Under the pieces are notes generated by a model. That model saw only the letters and a list, made by a program, of their open reading frames with translations, searched no databases and was not told the origin of the DNA. A stretch of 64,000 nucleotides of DNA from Acanthosoma haemorrhoidale (Eukaryota; Arthropoda; Insecta; Hemiptera; Acanthosomatidae): NCBI GenBank assembly GCA_930367205.1, contig OV884014.1:70783104-70847103 (forward strand), written 5' to 3'. Below are positions 1-12,056 of the stretch, in pieces; positions within the stretch are counted from its first letter, which is position 1; every line of letters begins with the position of its first letter. The position numbers were made by a program, and so were the translations under genes.

Positions 1-2
1 CT

Positions 3-142
3 GGCAGCTCAAGCAGTGGCGGGAGCAAGACTCGATCAGGATCACCAACCCCTTGCAACAGCCCACGGACCAACAGAAAATCCCTCCCCCCTCAGCTGGT
101 GCAAGCTGTGTCCACTCTTAGCCACCAATATTCATCTCCGAG
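3..142 (+). CDS. Dlg5: Dlg5 exon: Ser/Pro-rich linker before the last PDZ (5' partial)
   Basis: Reading frame 3 gives a low-complexity Ser/Gly/Pro/Arg linker beginning GSSSSGGSKTRSGSPTP. The next exon starts with one base completing a codon, so this exon must end two bases into a codon. Two donors fit: CCGAG|GTGGAT after 142 and ATA|GTAAAT after 154. The second adds four residues; a stop follows in this frame. The overlapping methionine-started frame at 16-207 reads through the donor region and is not the coding frame. The upstream limit is unknown because the exon runs off the window. Confidence 0.72.
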
Positions 143-3100
143 GTGGATATCATAGTAAATATTCCAACTGGCTTTCTTCTTTTCTCTTTAATCTCCAGGC
201 ATCATAATTTCATTTCTTCTAATGGGCTGTGGTAACTATTATATAGTTTATGGTGTAATTTTTTTTTTTTTTTCAAAACTGGTAAAATGGTATAGTAGTT
301 AGCTATGGAATGGTTTCAACTAATACAGTGGTCTGACTTAATGAAGGTATGCCAAAACATATGAATATTATTCTTTTTGGTCTGAGTAAGCACAGATATG
401 GCAAACTGCTCACCAAAACATTTTGGCTGAATACTGTTGTCTTGAACTTAACTAACCCTTACTATCAATTGATAAAATTACTTATAATCTTGTTCTCCAA
501 AATTACTTTAATTAATCTTTCACCATTCTCTCAATATCTGTTTTTCTCTAGATTTCTCAATCAATATTTTATTCTCTGCTTGCCAATATCTTCTTCCATT
601 TTTCTCATGAGCAAAATATTTATTCATTTCTTCTGCCAGGCATTCAGTGCTTAATTGAAGTTCTTTGAAAATTTCTCGATAATAATACAAGGTTAAATCT
701 TATGCAATCATCTGTTAACGAGCTTTCCCCTGGTAGATACATTTTTAAAAGAATGCATTAGTGTCATTGAGATTTAATTTTCATATTAAAAATATAAATT
801 ATATGTTCTGATCAATATCATGGAACTTAGTTTTGACTAGAGGATTATCTTCATATAGAGTCATAAAAAATGCATTACTTCACATCTTCATAAGTTTTTA
901 CCAACCTCTGTTTGACATAGACATGAATGTTTCAATCATGTAACGTTGATGCTGAAAAAAATAACATATCTAAATAAAGTAATTAGGTGTCATTAGTTAT
1001 TTAAAAATATAATATCTCTAATCTTTTAAGTCTATGCACCTCTTAAATCATTAATTGTGTTATACACTATACTTAACTTTTTTCTTAGAAAATAATATTT
1101 TTGATTTATTATTTTATTGTTTGTACTTTGTGTCAATTATACAAGTACAATACAAATATATTATACATTGTGTTTTCAGCGATGAGCCTCGATACTTGCA
1201 GATAGAAACTCATAAATGCAGCAACTTAGGAATAAGCCTCGTTGGAGGTAATGCTGTCGGTATATACGTCCATAGTGTCCAAAATGGTTCTTTGGCCTAC
1301 AGCTCTGGGCTAAGGTATTATTAATTTTTTGTTACACATCAGAGAATGTTATTATAATACCTCAAAATGATAATAACCTGTTTATATAATTCAATAATGA
1401 TTTGGTTTCCTTCAAGAACTGGTGACAGAATCTTGGAATACAACAGTGCAGATCTTCGGCAGGCTACAGCTGAAGAAGCTGCCTACGAGCTAGCAAAACC
1501 GGCTGATAAAGTAACTGTCTTAACACAGTACTGCATTGATCGTGAGTTGTACTTATTTGTTTTGTGCTAAAAAAGTAATGTGGCAACATTGCATTACCTT
1601 AGCTCACAATTTTTTAATAACATATTGTCTTTTCATTAATCTATTTATCTTTCATTTAAAGGTTACAATGACATAAAAGACAAACCTGGCGATAGTTTTT
1701 ATATCAAAGCACTGTTTGATAGAGGAGACGTCACCGATAACTTGCAGTTACGGTTTCGAAAAGATGACATCCTGTTTGTAGATAACACCATGTTCAATGG
1801 CGTTCCAGGCAGCTGGAGAGCATGGCTCCTAGATGATGATGGCATCAGGAATCAATGTGGTATTATCCCAAGCAAATTCAAGTAAGTTATTGATAATAGT
1901 TATTATTAGTCGACATAGCTTTGTGGGACATTCAGTGACAACTCTGAATAACATTAGCATATCGTCATAATCTGAAGATCATGACCTCTGCAGTTTTGGT
2001 CGTCGAGTATTGAATATTTATTTATGCCAAATTTAGACTTAACAAGAAAATATTCAGATATTAAGGGGAAATAAGGATAATAATCTTTAAGTCATGAACT
2101 CCAAAGAATTTTTCATGTGGCACTATTCTATGTTATTATGAAAATACATAAAAATTGCAGGGGTGAAGATCCACTCAGTAATATTTGTCAATAGCTTTTA
2201 CAAACTTTATCGCATGTAAAGTAATACCACTCCTTTTATTTATATTGACATACTTTATTGTATTTTTCATTGTATATGCTCTATTAGTATTTTAAATATT
2301 TGGTATCATATTGTGATTTGGGTCAATTCTTAGCTTTTGAAGATAGCAACAAAATTTCATCATGCCAGACTAATTTTTATGGCATTTACTGAATCATAAA
2401 CAAACTATTCTAATATATTGTTGTGATTCCTATTATTCAAGATTTAATATTTTAACATTACTGTACAATGCTATATAGGCAAGGAAGAAAAGATTTTGTA
2501 AAGTATAACAGTTTATTTTAAAATTTAATATTAGACATCTCAGGGGTCATATATACAAAATTATTCTTTAAATGTTTCACAATTACAAATTAATATAAAA
2601 AATAAATACATAATAATATAATAAGAACATTCTACGCTGTTGAGTGTTGTAAACATTTCCTCAACATCTTCTTCAATCTTGTTCTTTACGTGGCTGCTCC
2701 TCATAACTCCAACTCTAGACCTGAAGATAGCTGACTCCCTCCTAGTATTCAGACATACCAGTTCAAGGCATAAGACATACCAGTACTCAGCTGCCCCCAA
2801 TGCGAAAATCGAGTAATCCCCACATATCTCAACAGAATGAATTTTCTTCTTTAAAATAATTCTAATAATAATTTACTGATAAAAAGAATCGTTACAATAT
2901 TTATAGTTCTATTATTTTGTTCAGGGTTGAGGAAGAGATGGTCGTGAGACGTAGCTTGGGAGACTTGGAAGGTGAAGCTAGAAGAGCGACTAGAAGATCG
3001 TTCTTTCGCCGTAAAAAGCACCAGCGCTCTGATTCGAAGGAGTTGGCCTCATTCTCCAACATCAGCCTCGGCTGGTACAGTGACAGTGGCACCTTGAACG

Positions 3101-6100
3101 AGGAAACTTCCCTTGCAAGTTACCAAAGAGTTGTCAAATTAAATTGTTAGTATGACTCTTAAACGAGTCCTTTACATATTTTTATCTTTAGTTAAATACT
3201 TGTAGATTTTTTTGTACTACTTTATTTGGATGTATAACAAGTTGATCCCCTAATCAGTAGGCACACAATTTTTTTTCCTTTAATTTGAAAACAAGTTTCT
3301 TACTGACAATAATTTTTTTATAGCAATTATAAGCTAAACTATATTTTTTTAAATATATTTCAATGAAATTGAGGGTGTAAAATGTGTAGAAACAGTATTG
3401 AGAGATACTTTCGGGACTATGCCTGAAATTTGTAAAAACTTATTATTAAATGAAAAACTAACCAGTCAAAAAAAATTGTTGATCAGGAGAATTTTATTTA
3501 AATGTCAATCCATTACAGACACTTATAATGCCTTTTTAACAAATAAAAATTTTCTATTAGCTAAATTATCATCCAAACTAAACCTATTAACATTATATTA
3601 AATATGTGTTTACTATTGTTAGTGACTAAAACTTTAGTTTTTGGAATATTTTCTTCCTAATAATATAAAGTTAAGTTCTTTTTGTTGTACCATTTTATAT
3701 ATGGCGTTAACTATGGGGGGGGGGGACAGAACTTTTATCTTAAATATTTTTAATGTTAAGATCTGAAAAAAAAGCATTAACAAATTTTTTTTAATACTTC
3801 CCAATATTGTATTTTGACAAAAACGTTATCACCATATTTAAAAGTGTTGTTTGTTAATTTGTTTAGGTGATCAAATTTTGAACTTTAATTATATATGTTT
3901 TTCAGACCCTGCATTGAGACCTGTACTGGTTGTTGGCCCACTGTCGGACTATGTGACTGAAAAACTGATTCAAGACTTCCCCGATATGTTTTCCCGATGT
4001 GTTCCTGAGGTTATGCACTGCTCGCAGGCTATGATGGAAAAAGGAATAACAGATAACATATTTGTGGATTATAGGAAAAAAGGAAGCTTCTTTGAATGCA
4101 CCTCCGTTTCAGCTGTGAAGGATATGTGTGATAAGGTAGCAATCATTCTTTGTAATTCTTGTTAATTATGAATGACTTAGTGGCTCCATTGGCATGGATT
4201 TTATATAAATATATATATATAAAAGAAACATTGGTGTTTGGTCCCACTCTACTACATGTAATTTGTAATACCAACTGGCTGATGTCTTAAATTAAACATG
4301 TTGCTTTTACACATGTCATTATTTTTCAAGAAGAATTTAAGCAACAGTTTTCAATCTTCACATCTTCAATTTTTGTTGTTATTCTGTTAAAAGAATAAAA
4401 TCAACCTCCTCAACAGACCTGTTTCTTAATTTAGATAACAGATTTTTCACATCTTTGAATTACCGTTCAGTAATTTGTTAGATAAAAGTTTTTCTCTTTT
4501 ACAGTTTATGGTTTAGAAAATTATAAAATTTCCAACATACATTGCTCTGTTAAATATTTCAGTTAAATAAACCATTTTTAAGGTATTGGAAATAAAACAT
4601 TAACAAGAAACAAGTACAATCCTTCTTTTTTTTTTTGAAGTAGTTTTTTTCTTGGTAACAGTATTGCAGCTTAAACAATGATGATTTATACAAAAACATT
4701 ATATTTATTATAACCTTGATTCCCCTTTATTTTACTTTATCTGATCAACAATAATAATGAAGTATTGATAGTTGAAGTTAAAAATGATTTTTTTTAGAAA
4801 ACTATCATATTTTTGAATATATTATTAAATTTGCTATTTCTGTGATTTATTTTAATTTTTCTCTAAATCTAACCCTTCTAAAGATATTGGCTATCAAAGG
4901 ATTTTTAGGAAATCATTAAGTAATTACATCAAAAATGTTTTGTCTTGCTTCTCCAATTGTTTTGTTTGAATTAAAAGAATTCAAATTGTAATTTCATCAA
5001 TTTCAGATATAGTAATAAAAGTATTGTCATATGAAAACTGTTAGTCCTCTGCTGAATTGTATTTTATGGTAAACAATTGAGGTGACTGACCTTGCCAAAT
5101 TATAAATGTTTCTCAGAGTTCATTCTATTACCTTTTTTTTATATTGATTATACTATACTACTATTATCATTGAGTATTTCTGTTAGAAGATCCATTGTGT
5201 GATTGAGGTTGGATTGGCATCTGTTGAGAGACTTCACAAGCACCAAATCTATCCAATTGTCCTTTTGATAAAGTTCAAATCAGCGAAGCAAATAAAAGAA
5301 GTGAAGGACACTCGGTACCCTCTGGACAAGGTTACAGCTAAAGCGGCCAAAGAGATGTACGAACATTCCCTCAAGCTAGAGTCGGAGTATAAGCATTACA
5401 TATCAGGTAAGCCGTTGAGAAATTTATACTAATTGTAGGTTTTGAATGCTAATTAAAATTAATCCTTGATTGTATGTGTTTTATGTTACACCTATGATAA
5501 TTTCAGGTGTATTATGGACAATTAGTTATGTGAAATATAATATAAATAATATAACACTTTTGAAATAGTGTTTAAAAAATAGAATTTTAAATTCCAATAG
5601 GAACTGTGAACAAATCAATACTAAAATGAATGAACTTATATAAAATGTTTATTTTCATGAATAAAAACTACTATGCTTTTTCAAAAGTTGTAACAATAAC
5701 CAGTTGATCACTAATATATACATAATACAATAACATTACTGTAATATTAAAATAATTAGTTAGTATTATTAATAATGATTAGGAAAAAAAAGTGACAGGG
5801 ATAAGATTTGAACCTGGGACCTTCTGATCTAAAATCTTACATCTTGCTCTCTTATAATCCCTATCTTGTATTTTTTCTTTGGCTAATAATTACCAAAACT
5901 GTGAGACTACATGCTACAGATACTACTTATTATCTAATAATAATGTTTTATTTATTAATAAATTCTCTAAAAGACCAATTTGTCACCTGGTTCCTCCTAT
6001 GACAGATTTCTATTGCACGATACTTAGGAGGAATACACCTTCTTCATTATGAGAGGGATTAGGGTATGTCTAAAATCACAGTAATTGCTTTTGAATTTTC

Positions 6101-6272
6101 TCAAGTCCATAGAAATGTATTAATGTTTTTTTGGAATAAGTAAATATTAAGGTTTTTGTAATTTTCAGCTATAATCCCAGCTGCAGTGAACATCGCATAC
6201 ATGTGCACCCAAATAAAATCAGCAGTGAATAACGAGCAGAAGAAAACTTTGTGGGTACCGAGCAATCTTTAG
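3..6272 (+). CDS. Dlg5: Dlg5-like MAGUK scaffold protein, C-terminal half, eight exons, 5' end outside window
   Basis: Membrane-associated guanylate kinase homologue of the Dlg5 class, a scaffold at cell junctions and in polarity/vesicle traffic (role from family knowledge). Exons seen: 3-142 (or 154), 1180-1314, 1417-1541, 1662-1881, 2925-3145, 3906-4135, 5187-5406, 6169-6272; every junction is GT..AG and every phase matches. Domain order is linker, last PDZ, SH3, basic HOOK stretch with RRSFFRRKKHQRS, guanylate-kinase-like domain, and a C-terminus ending TLWVPSNL. This matches the order and wording of vertebrate DLG5 (for example PGDSFYI, KDDILFVD, ALRPVL, IYPIV, LWIP). The GK-like part lacks a canonical P-loop (it reads VVGPLSDYV), so it is probably a binding module rather than an enzyme. 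N-terminal coiled coil and earlier PDZ domains lie upstream of the window. Introns of 102 and 120 bp alternate with introns of 0.76-1.05 kb. Confidence 0.93.
143..1179 (+). other. Dlg5 intron, about 1.0 kb
   Basis: AT-rich sequence between the linker exon and the PDZ exon. I see no exon-like or repeat structure apart from poly-T at about 259-274. If the alternative donor after 154 is used, the intron starts at 155. Confidence 0.7.
1180..1314 (+). CDS. Dlg5: Dlg5 exon: first half of the C-terminal PDZ
   Basis: Acceptor TGTTTTCAG and donor AG|GTATTA. The exon encodes DEPRYLQIE... through LGISLVGGN and GIYVHSVQNGSLAYSSGL. The carboxylate-binding loop is of the LGISL type, and GIYV is strand C of a PDZ fold. 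135 nt, starting at codon position 3 and ending at position 2. Confidence 0.92.
1417..1541 (+). CDS. Dlg5: Dlg5 exon: second half of the C-terminal PDZ
   Basis: Acceptor CCTTCAAG and donor C|GTGAGT. It encodes TGDRILEYNSADLRQAT, the helix TAEEAAYELAKP and the final strand DKVTVLTQY, which complete the PDZ. The 102-bp intron before it is near the small end for insects. Confidence 0.92.
1662..1881 (+). CDS. Dlg5: Dlg5 exon: SH3 domain
   Basis: Acceptor ATTTAAAG and donor AA|GTAAGT. It encodes PGDSFYIKALFDR, then LRFRKDDILFVDNT, a tryptophan-containing GSWRAWLLDDDG segment and GIIPSKF. These are the ALYD-like start, the RT/n-Src acidic strand, the Trp strand and the P-S-x-(Y/F) end of a MAGUK SH3. 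The 72 whole codons match the expected SH3 length. Confidence 0.94.
1882..2924 (+). other. Dlg5 intron between SH3 and HOOK exons
   Basis: It contains an antisense open frame at 2561-2800 with richer composition (LVCLNTRRESAIFRSRVG...). I do not recognise it; it could be an old insertion or chance. Confidence 0.7.
2925..3145 (+). CDS. Dlg5: Dlg5 exon: HOOK/basic linker between SH3 and GK
   Basis: Acceptor TTTTGTTCAG and donor T|GTTAGT. It encodes VEEEMVVRRSLGDLEG, the very basic ATRRSFFRRKKHQRS, then ASYQRVVKLN leading into the GK domain. The RRSFFRRK block is a recognisable Dlg5 signature. Open frames on the opposite strand here are shadows. Confidence 0.93.
3146..3905 (+). other. Dlg5 intron between HOOK and GK exons
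   Basis: AT-rich; contains an 11-base poly-G run near 3715-3725. A 67-codon frame at 3398-3601 has no recognisable domain and no exon borders that fit the protein. Confidence 0.7.
3906..4135 (+). CDS. Dlg5: Dlg5 exon: N-terminal part of the guanylate-kinase-like domain
   Basis: Acceptor GTTTTTCAG and donor AAG|GTAGCA, phase 0. It encodes PALRPVLVVGPLSDYV, CVPEVMHCSQAMMEKGI, IFVDYRKKGSFFECTSV. The position of the kinase P-loop holds GPLSDY, which lacks the GxxGxGK lysine, as in other Dlg5 proteins. Confidence 0.93.
4136..5186 (+). other. Dlg5 intron inside the GK-like domain
   Basis: AT-rich with a short (TA)n at about 4203-4222. Nothing else seen. Confidence 0.7.
5187..5406 (+). CDS. Dlg5: Dlg5 exon: central and C-terminal part of the GK-like domain
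   Basis: It encodes KIHCVIEVGLASVERL, HQIYPIVLLIKFKSAKQIKE, KVTAKAAKEMYEHSLKLE and EYKHYIS. Donor G|GTAAGC. Two acceptors three bases apart are possible (TTAG at 5186, GAAG at 5189), which would add or drop one lysine. Confidence 0.92.
5795..5870 (-). repeat. tRNA-like SINE head in the last Dlg5 intron
   Basis: Read on the minus strand, this holds a Pol III B-box-like GGTTCAAATC within 5805-5819, preceded by an anticodon-stem-like segment. The A box is poor, so it is a decayed tRNA-derived SINE rather than a tRNA gene. The rest of the intron (5407-6168) is AT-rich with nothing seen. Confidence 0.35.
6169..6272 (+). CDS. Dlg5: Dlg5 terminal exon with stop codon
   Basis: Acceptor ATTTTCAG. 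It encodes IIPAAVNIAYMCTQIKSAV, NEQKKTLWVPSNL and TAG at 6270-6272. The end resembles the vertebrate DLG5 C-terminus (a NxEQNKVLW-like stretch then P). Confidence 0.93.
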
Positions 6273-7839
6273 AATCCCTTTGTTACATCGAGGAGGCTGG
6301 TCTAATATTTATTTACTAGTGTTAGTATTGTACTGAGTGGTCGCTGTACAACTTTATATTACCAATGATATGGTGAAACCAAAGTTTGATTTAATTAACT
6401 TGTGTAGAGCTTTAAAGAGTCTTAACGTGAATGGATCACTCGTGAACCCGTAGTTAGGTACGAATGAAACAAATTTGATATTTCAAGACGAACATTTGAC
6501 AAATTACCAATTTTATCAAATGATTTCTTTGTCTCTTTATAAATATTTTTTTTTAATGAAATATATTTTGTCATTAGATTTTTATCGGTTGACATATCAG
6601 TTATATTGTTATAAATTTGCACAAAATTAAATGTATTGTCAATTTTATATTTTATTTTGTAATATGTGGTTGAATTATTTTCTTTAGTGATAGGAGGTAG
6701 CATTTCTGTGATTATTATAACTTGCCCTTTTTGTTTATATAGGTGCTTCTTTTTAACTTAGGTTTAATTTTTTAATTTAATAGACTATTAATCATATAAT
6801 GTGAGTGTACGAAAACGTTGGGTAAATACGTGACAATATTTAGGATTAGTATATCGTTGTTGGGCCGTTAGCTGATGTGACTCAATCTCTAGACTCTGTC
6901 ATTGTAGATATAGTTTGGATTCAATCATTCAATATCTATGTTAGAGTTCTTTCTATAATATTCTATATAAGCTATGGTGTATGTGTGTTTTGTGTGAACG
7001 ATATTTAATTTATAAACTTATAAGGCTTATAAATGTATATTTTATAATTTTTATTATGGCTAGTTGTTTTAAATTGTGTTTGTTTAGTTATTTGTTATTA
7101 TTTATAATCAGATTTATACCATTTTATGATGTTCTCTTATACTGTGTAAATTTTTATTATGTGATGTTGAAAGCGAGAGAAATTTAAAATTAAAAGAATA
7201 AATTTTTTTTAGGAAAATTTTGAAACAATGATTTTTTTTTTTTTATATAACAACGATTTTATATAATATTTAAACTCATAATCAAAGTCTGTTTTTTAAT
7301 TTTAAGATTGGCTGTTGGAATTTCTTCCGGTTTATTAGATTTATTGTTAGGGTTCAACCCGCTAATGCCTTGTTCTAAACTGATATTAATTACTCCTTTT
7401 GATTTATTTGTTGTAACGATGGCACATGTGATATTTTATATCTTCTATTTAGATTTAAAAAATAAAATTTAGCCTAATAAGTTTGAGTGATTAAGACTTT
7501 TATTGATGAAATATTGTATTATTTTTCATTACTATTATTATAACTTTTTTTTAATCGAACCGATTACTATAATAATTTTTGTGCTCTTATTGAAATAGTG
7601 GACTATGGTGCTAGAAAGTAGGCAACATCGTTCATTATAGCATCTGTGAGAAAGCTAATGATTTATTTAAAGAGTATTATTTTTATATGAGAATATGTGA
7701 GTATTTTTTGTGTGAATATGTCTAGTCTGTTGCTTTGTTTTTCTTTTTGTATGCTTTCAGTTACTATTCTGTACATTTAAGAAGCATAAAAAAAAAAATC
7801 TATCTATTTCAGTAATTACATTATGGTGAATGAAATAAA
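6273..7839 (+). other. Probable Dlg5 3' UTR and poly(A) signal region
   Basis: AT-rich DNA with no coding signal after the Dlg5 stop. AATAAA hexamers lie at 7197-7202, 7461-7466 and 7834-7839; which is used cannot be told from sequence. Small frames here, on either strand, have AT-driven composition and are not supported. Confidence 0.5.
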
Positions 7840-10694
7840 ATTTTGAAACACCTACTACTTTATTTAAATCTTTTCATTTGCTTGTTTCCATCCTTATAAT
7901 CCTGTCTAGAATACATCTGAAATTTTACTTAAGGTTCTCACAAATGCTTTTTATTTACTTTAAAGTTAGACAACTTAAATTACCTCAATTAAAATATAAA
8001 TGTCATCTTGCTCTAACAGGTGGTATGTTCCTGTATAATGTAGGGATGAGTATGAGAGTATCAATCGGATAGTTGAAAAGTAGTTGATACAAGGAGTGGG
8101 TGGGGACTGTTCCACAATCAACTCCAGCTGTTGTTGATGCAAGGAATGGATCACCTCTCCGATGCTAGTGATCCAGCAGGATGGGGGCTGTTACATGAAT
8201 AAACTTCAGCTGCCATTGGTACAAAATTAAAAGTAGCAGATACCTAAAATGGATAAGAAGCAACCCTCACTGATTCAGCCGCTTTTGTGTGACCCTTCCG
8301 ATTCTGACTTATCATCGACAAGCCTCAATCCTTGAATTCTCACTATGTCTTATAAACACTGTAATACTGTAGATTAAAAAAAAATCAATAGGACGAAGGA
8401 GAAATAAATTCAAATCACTTATGATAAAAAATAGAAATTGAATAACTATTTAAATATGTACATATTTATTTGATCATATTTTTCACATCTACCTTTTCAA
8501 ACAAAATGTGTTTGATTAATGAAATTAGCTTACAATAATACTGAAAATTGTGACACATTTTAATTACCTATTAAAATTAAAATCACAACTAAATATTAAG
8601 GTTGGCAGCTTTTTAATTATTTTTTACTCATTTTTGACACGTCTTCCAACATAATGTTTCACTGTATGTTTTTCTAATCGCAATGTTTTGATGCAGATTA
8701 TATATCTTTGATTGTAGAGGGGTCAAGGGTTGGTTGTATACAACAGCACTATTAAGTATCAAACAGCTGCTCAGATAAAAAAGAGTTTGAGTATCACTTG
8801 TATCATGATAAAGGATATTCTAGTTTCTACACATGTCTAGTGTTATGTAAAAGCAATAAAATTTTTCTTGGGTGCTCCTATCATAACACATACAAAACCT
8901 ACACAAGCATGCAGTTAACAGGACATCACGGGTATATAATAACTTTTATTATTTTTAAGATATAAAAGTTGTATTTCTATTTTTGATTTTACAATTTTTT
9001 AAGACATGTTTGAGTTAAAAAAAACAACTTTTATTTGACAAAACTGTATTCAATATTATGTTTCTAGAAGCTCATATCTCAAGTTGGTTCTTTAGTCTCA
9101 ATTGAAAACTTGAAATTAGTATAAATGAAATAAAATAAATATATTTACATCCTTTGTTTCAAAATTAGTGTACAGTGAGTGCATTCACTAGATCACTGAT
9201 GGTCTTTAAGATAAAATGCTTTATCTTAGTATTTTCACTTACTCGGATATTGTACATTTATCATACACCCAAGAGTCAACTATAACTAGACAATTATAGA
9301 CCAATTACTGTCAACTTAAACAGTAATAATAATTCATGAATTCAAGGCAACCCTCCTTTCTGCACTCTCTTCAGTCTAAAAAACAACTAAACTTCTTTTC
9401 TCTAACAATTAACACTCCATTTCCTCACTTCACATTACACAGTTAATTCCTTATGCCTCCTTACTCCTTTTCCTATTCACTACTTTTTGTGAATGACAGC
9501 ATTTATAATTAAATGTTATGAAATTAAAGATCACTTGTTTAATTATTATTGTACTACAGTATTGATTTTAAAAGTTTTTTTTTCATTTTTCAAACTTATA
9601 AATAAAAATTTTTCTTAGTGAATGATGGAATATGAGCTAAAGTTGATTGAAAAGAGATTATAGGTTTTTATTAACCTAGGCTGACAAAATCATTCACTCA
9701 GTTATAATCAGTATAACCATGGCAACTATGGTCTCTCGACAAAAGTTAATAGTTTTTTCTGCAACGGTTATGTCAAAATTAGTTAGGAAAAAGTTTTAAT
9801 ACAAAAATAAATCCCTTTGATTGAACTTGAATGATAAACAAAAAGTATCCTAACCAGATACAGAAAAAATAATACAAATTTTCAATTGTGGTCTCATTTT
9901 ATTTAGAAATGTAAATTAGTCTCATATTATTATTGATATTTTTAATCCTCATGCACATATTTTGAATTATTTGAAGTTTTTTGTGGTTTGAAAGGCAGTT
10001 GGGTCTCCATTCTGGGAAGAGGTATGTCTAGTGGAACAGAATTTGGGTTTGTATAGAATTTATTTTAAGAACTTATTTTGTAAATGAGCCTTTAAGCGTT
10101 GTTTATTTTATTATTTATGTGTTCTACAAATAAGCTTTTATCTACTGTTAAACCAATATTTATGACCAAGATCTTGACCAAAGAATTTGGGCCAAATATG
10201 GATCAAAGAGAGACAGCATTCTTAATCCCATTGTTTAGGGGAGGAATACGCGGACCCAAGGCCGGGTTTACTCCTAGTCAACAATACAAAACTGACTTTC
10301 TTGTAAAAACAAGACGTGTTTTGAAAATTACGAACAATTTTTTAAAACAGAAAAAAAAAACTGTTTTGGTAAAGAACACACTCCCATTCCACGTCGGAAA
10401 GATTATAAGGAAACGAGAGGTGTTTGTGATTTTGTCGTCTACACCACTTACTTTTGCCCCCCTGCATATAATGTGCTCTGTGCAGGTATGATTTGTGCAT
10501 CAATAGCAACCTTTTATAGTTATTTCCCACATTTTCATGTAATCAAAAATTAGTTTATATGCAATCTTGCAATGTTGTGATAATTATTCTTAGCCTATTT
10601 GATTCGATAAAATGCAAACTGCAGTGAATATTTCAGTAAATCAATGAGCACATAACCTTAAAATGTGTTGCTGTGAACTGGTGATGCCTTCTTC
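7840..10694. other. Intergenic AT-rich DNA with one imperfect direct repeat
   Basis: No gene seen. Two related segments of about 50 bp, spaced about 80 bp apart (about 8093-8150 and 8176-8225), share GGGG-CTGTT, a CA/TA-rich middle and CAGCTG. The 130-codon frame at 10099-10491 lacks domains or splice context. Confidence 0.3.
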
Positions 10695-10719
10695 ATGATT
10701 GGCTGGATTACTGTTGGCC

Positions 10720-10935
10720 GTTCCTTTGAAGGCTGGTACACGGTTCGACTTTTAATGACCCCGTTGATAAAAGGAGGTAGAAGACCTAGATCATCGGCAA
10801 GATGGTTTCTGCAGGCCGAAATAAGTCAGGATCTATACAAGATTGCAAGTCTGGGTAACTTATTAACTCTGTCCTATCTCTATGACTTTGAGAGGGATTC
10901 TTGGAGATTGAGTGAAATTCGTTTACTATTTATGT
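10720..10935 (+). pseudogene. RTE-like LINE reverse transcriptase C-terminal relic
   Basis: The frame reads PLIKGGRRPRSSARW, then EISQDLYKIASLGN and later ERDSWRLSEIRLL. This resembles the tail of RTE-like LINE polyproteins, where a G-R-R-x-x-G-R-P-x-x-R-W motif is followed by D-L and then DRDSWR-x-L. Upstream RT motifs are missing and the 5' limit is unclear. It is a truncated, decayed copy; assignment to RTE rather than another LINE clade is inference. Confidence 0.45.
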
Positions 10936-12056
10936 CCGGAAACTATTCCCCACCATCTTTCCTGTGGCTGATTAAGCAGTTTCTTCTCCCAACTCTTTCC
11001 TTCAAAGGCTCCTTATTGGGCGAGTAAGCCTGTTTTGTTCATTATTTTTTCTAGGTACCCTTGGGCCACAGGATCAATGTCGCTGGTGAGGAAGTGATTA
11101 TTGATCCCTTACACCAAGGTTCTATTTGCAGGACCACTGTTAGATTACCAGTTGGTCCCCCCTTAATCATGTTTTATTGCTTCTGCTAGTCCTATGCGAC
11201 ATTTGTATTTTTTTTTCTAACTAGTAATAAAATATTGGCTATAGAGTTAGACATACGTAAGGTTGAATCTTTTTAATAACTCATTCTATTGTTTATGTAG
11301 TTGTTCAGTTCTTTGTACGGATTTCGGATTAGCCTTTTTAGTAATACCTTGCTATCAAAGATGGGTTGCTCCAGTATATATATATATTGAAGGCGTTAAA
11401 TGTATAATGTAGCAAACATCAATTAATATAATAAATTTTTCAAGTCAGTTAATGAATTGTTAGCACGGCAAATTGATGTAGCGTTCATCAGTGAATTAGG
11501 AACTTATAAGGAATGGTAATTTATTTTACTTGTTATACCTGGAGGGGATATCTGGTATTTTAATAATAACGATAAGCCACACATTTTATACAACGGAAGG
11601 ATTTATTAATTTTAAAATAAATGAATTTTATGTGAAAATAAAATCAGAAATATAATTAATAACTGATGGGTAATATTAATATACTGAAGTTTCAATGAAT
11701 AATTTTAGAGAGCTAAACAAATTACTTTTGACAAAAAAAAAAATTAGTACTTCTGGCAGGCATCTGAAAGAGGTTGTCCTGCATCTGTAGGGAAGGGCAG
11801 ACTGAACTTGGAACGTCTAACATCAACCAGACCAATGAAAACTGGGGCAAGGCAAGGTGAAATTTTATAAGGGTGAACCCTTATTTATTAAAAGCTAAAT
11901 GTACACAAAATAATACATATTGAGCTGAAGTGGGTTCTTTAAACTGCAATGCCAACGTGCTTATTTAGCTGGTCTTATAAAGCTAACAAAAATCTGATTA
12001 CTGTTAAGAGGACTGACCAATGCAAACAGGAGCAGGTGATGGGACTCGCCTTTGGT

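Noticed and set aside
16..207. Methionine-started frame at the window start
   Set aside because: It is a different frame from the linker exon whose phase fits the downstream PDZ exon, and it runs across both candidate donors.
10099..10491. 130-codon plus frame
   Set aside because: No domain, no splice context, and composition like its surroundings.
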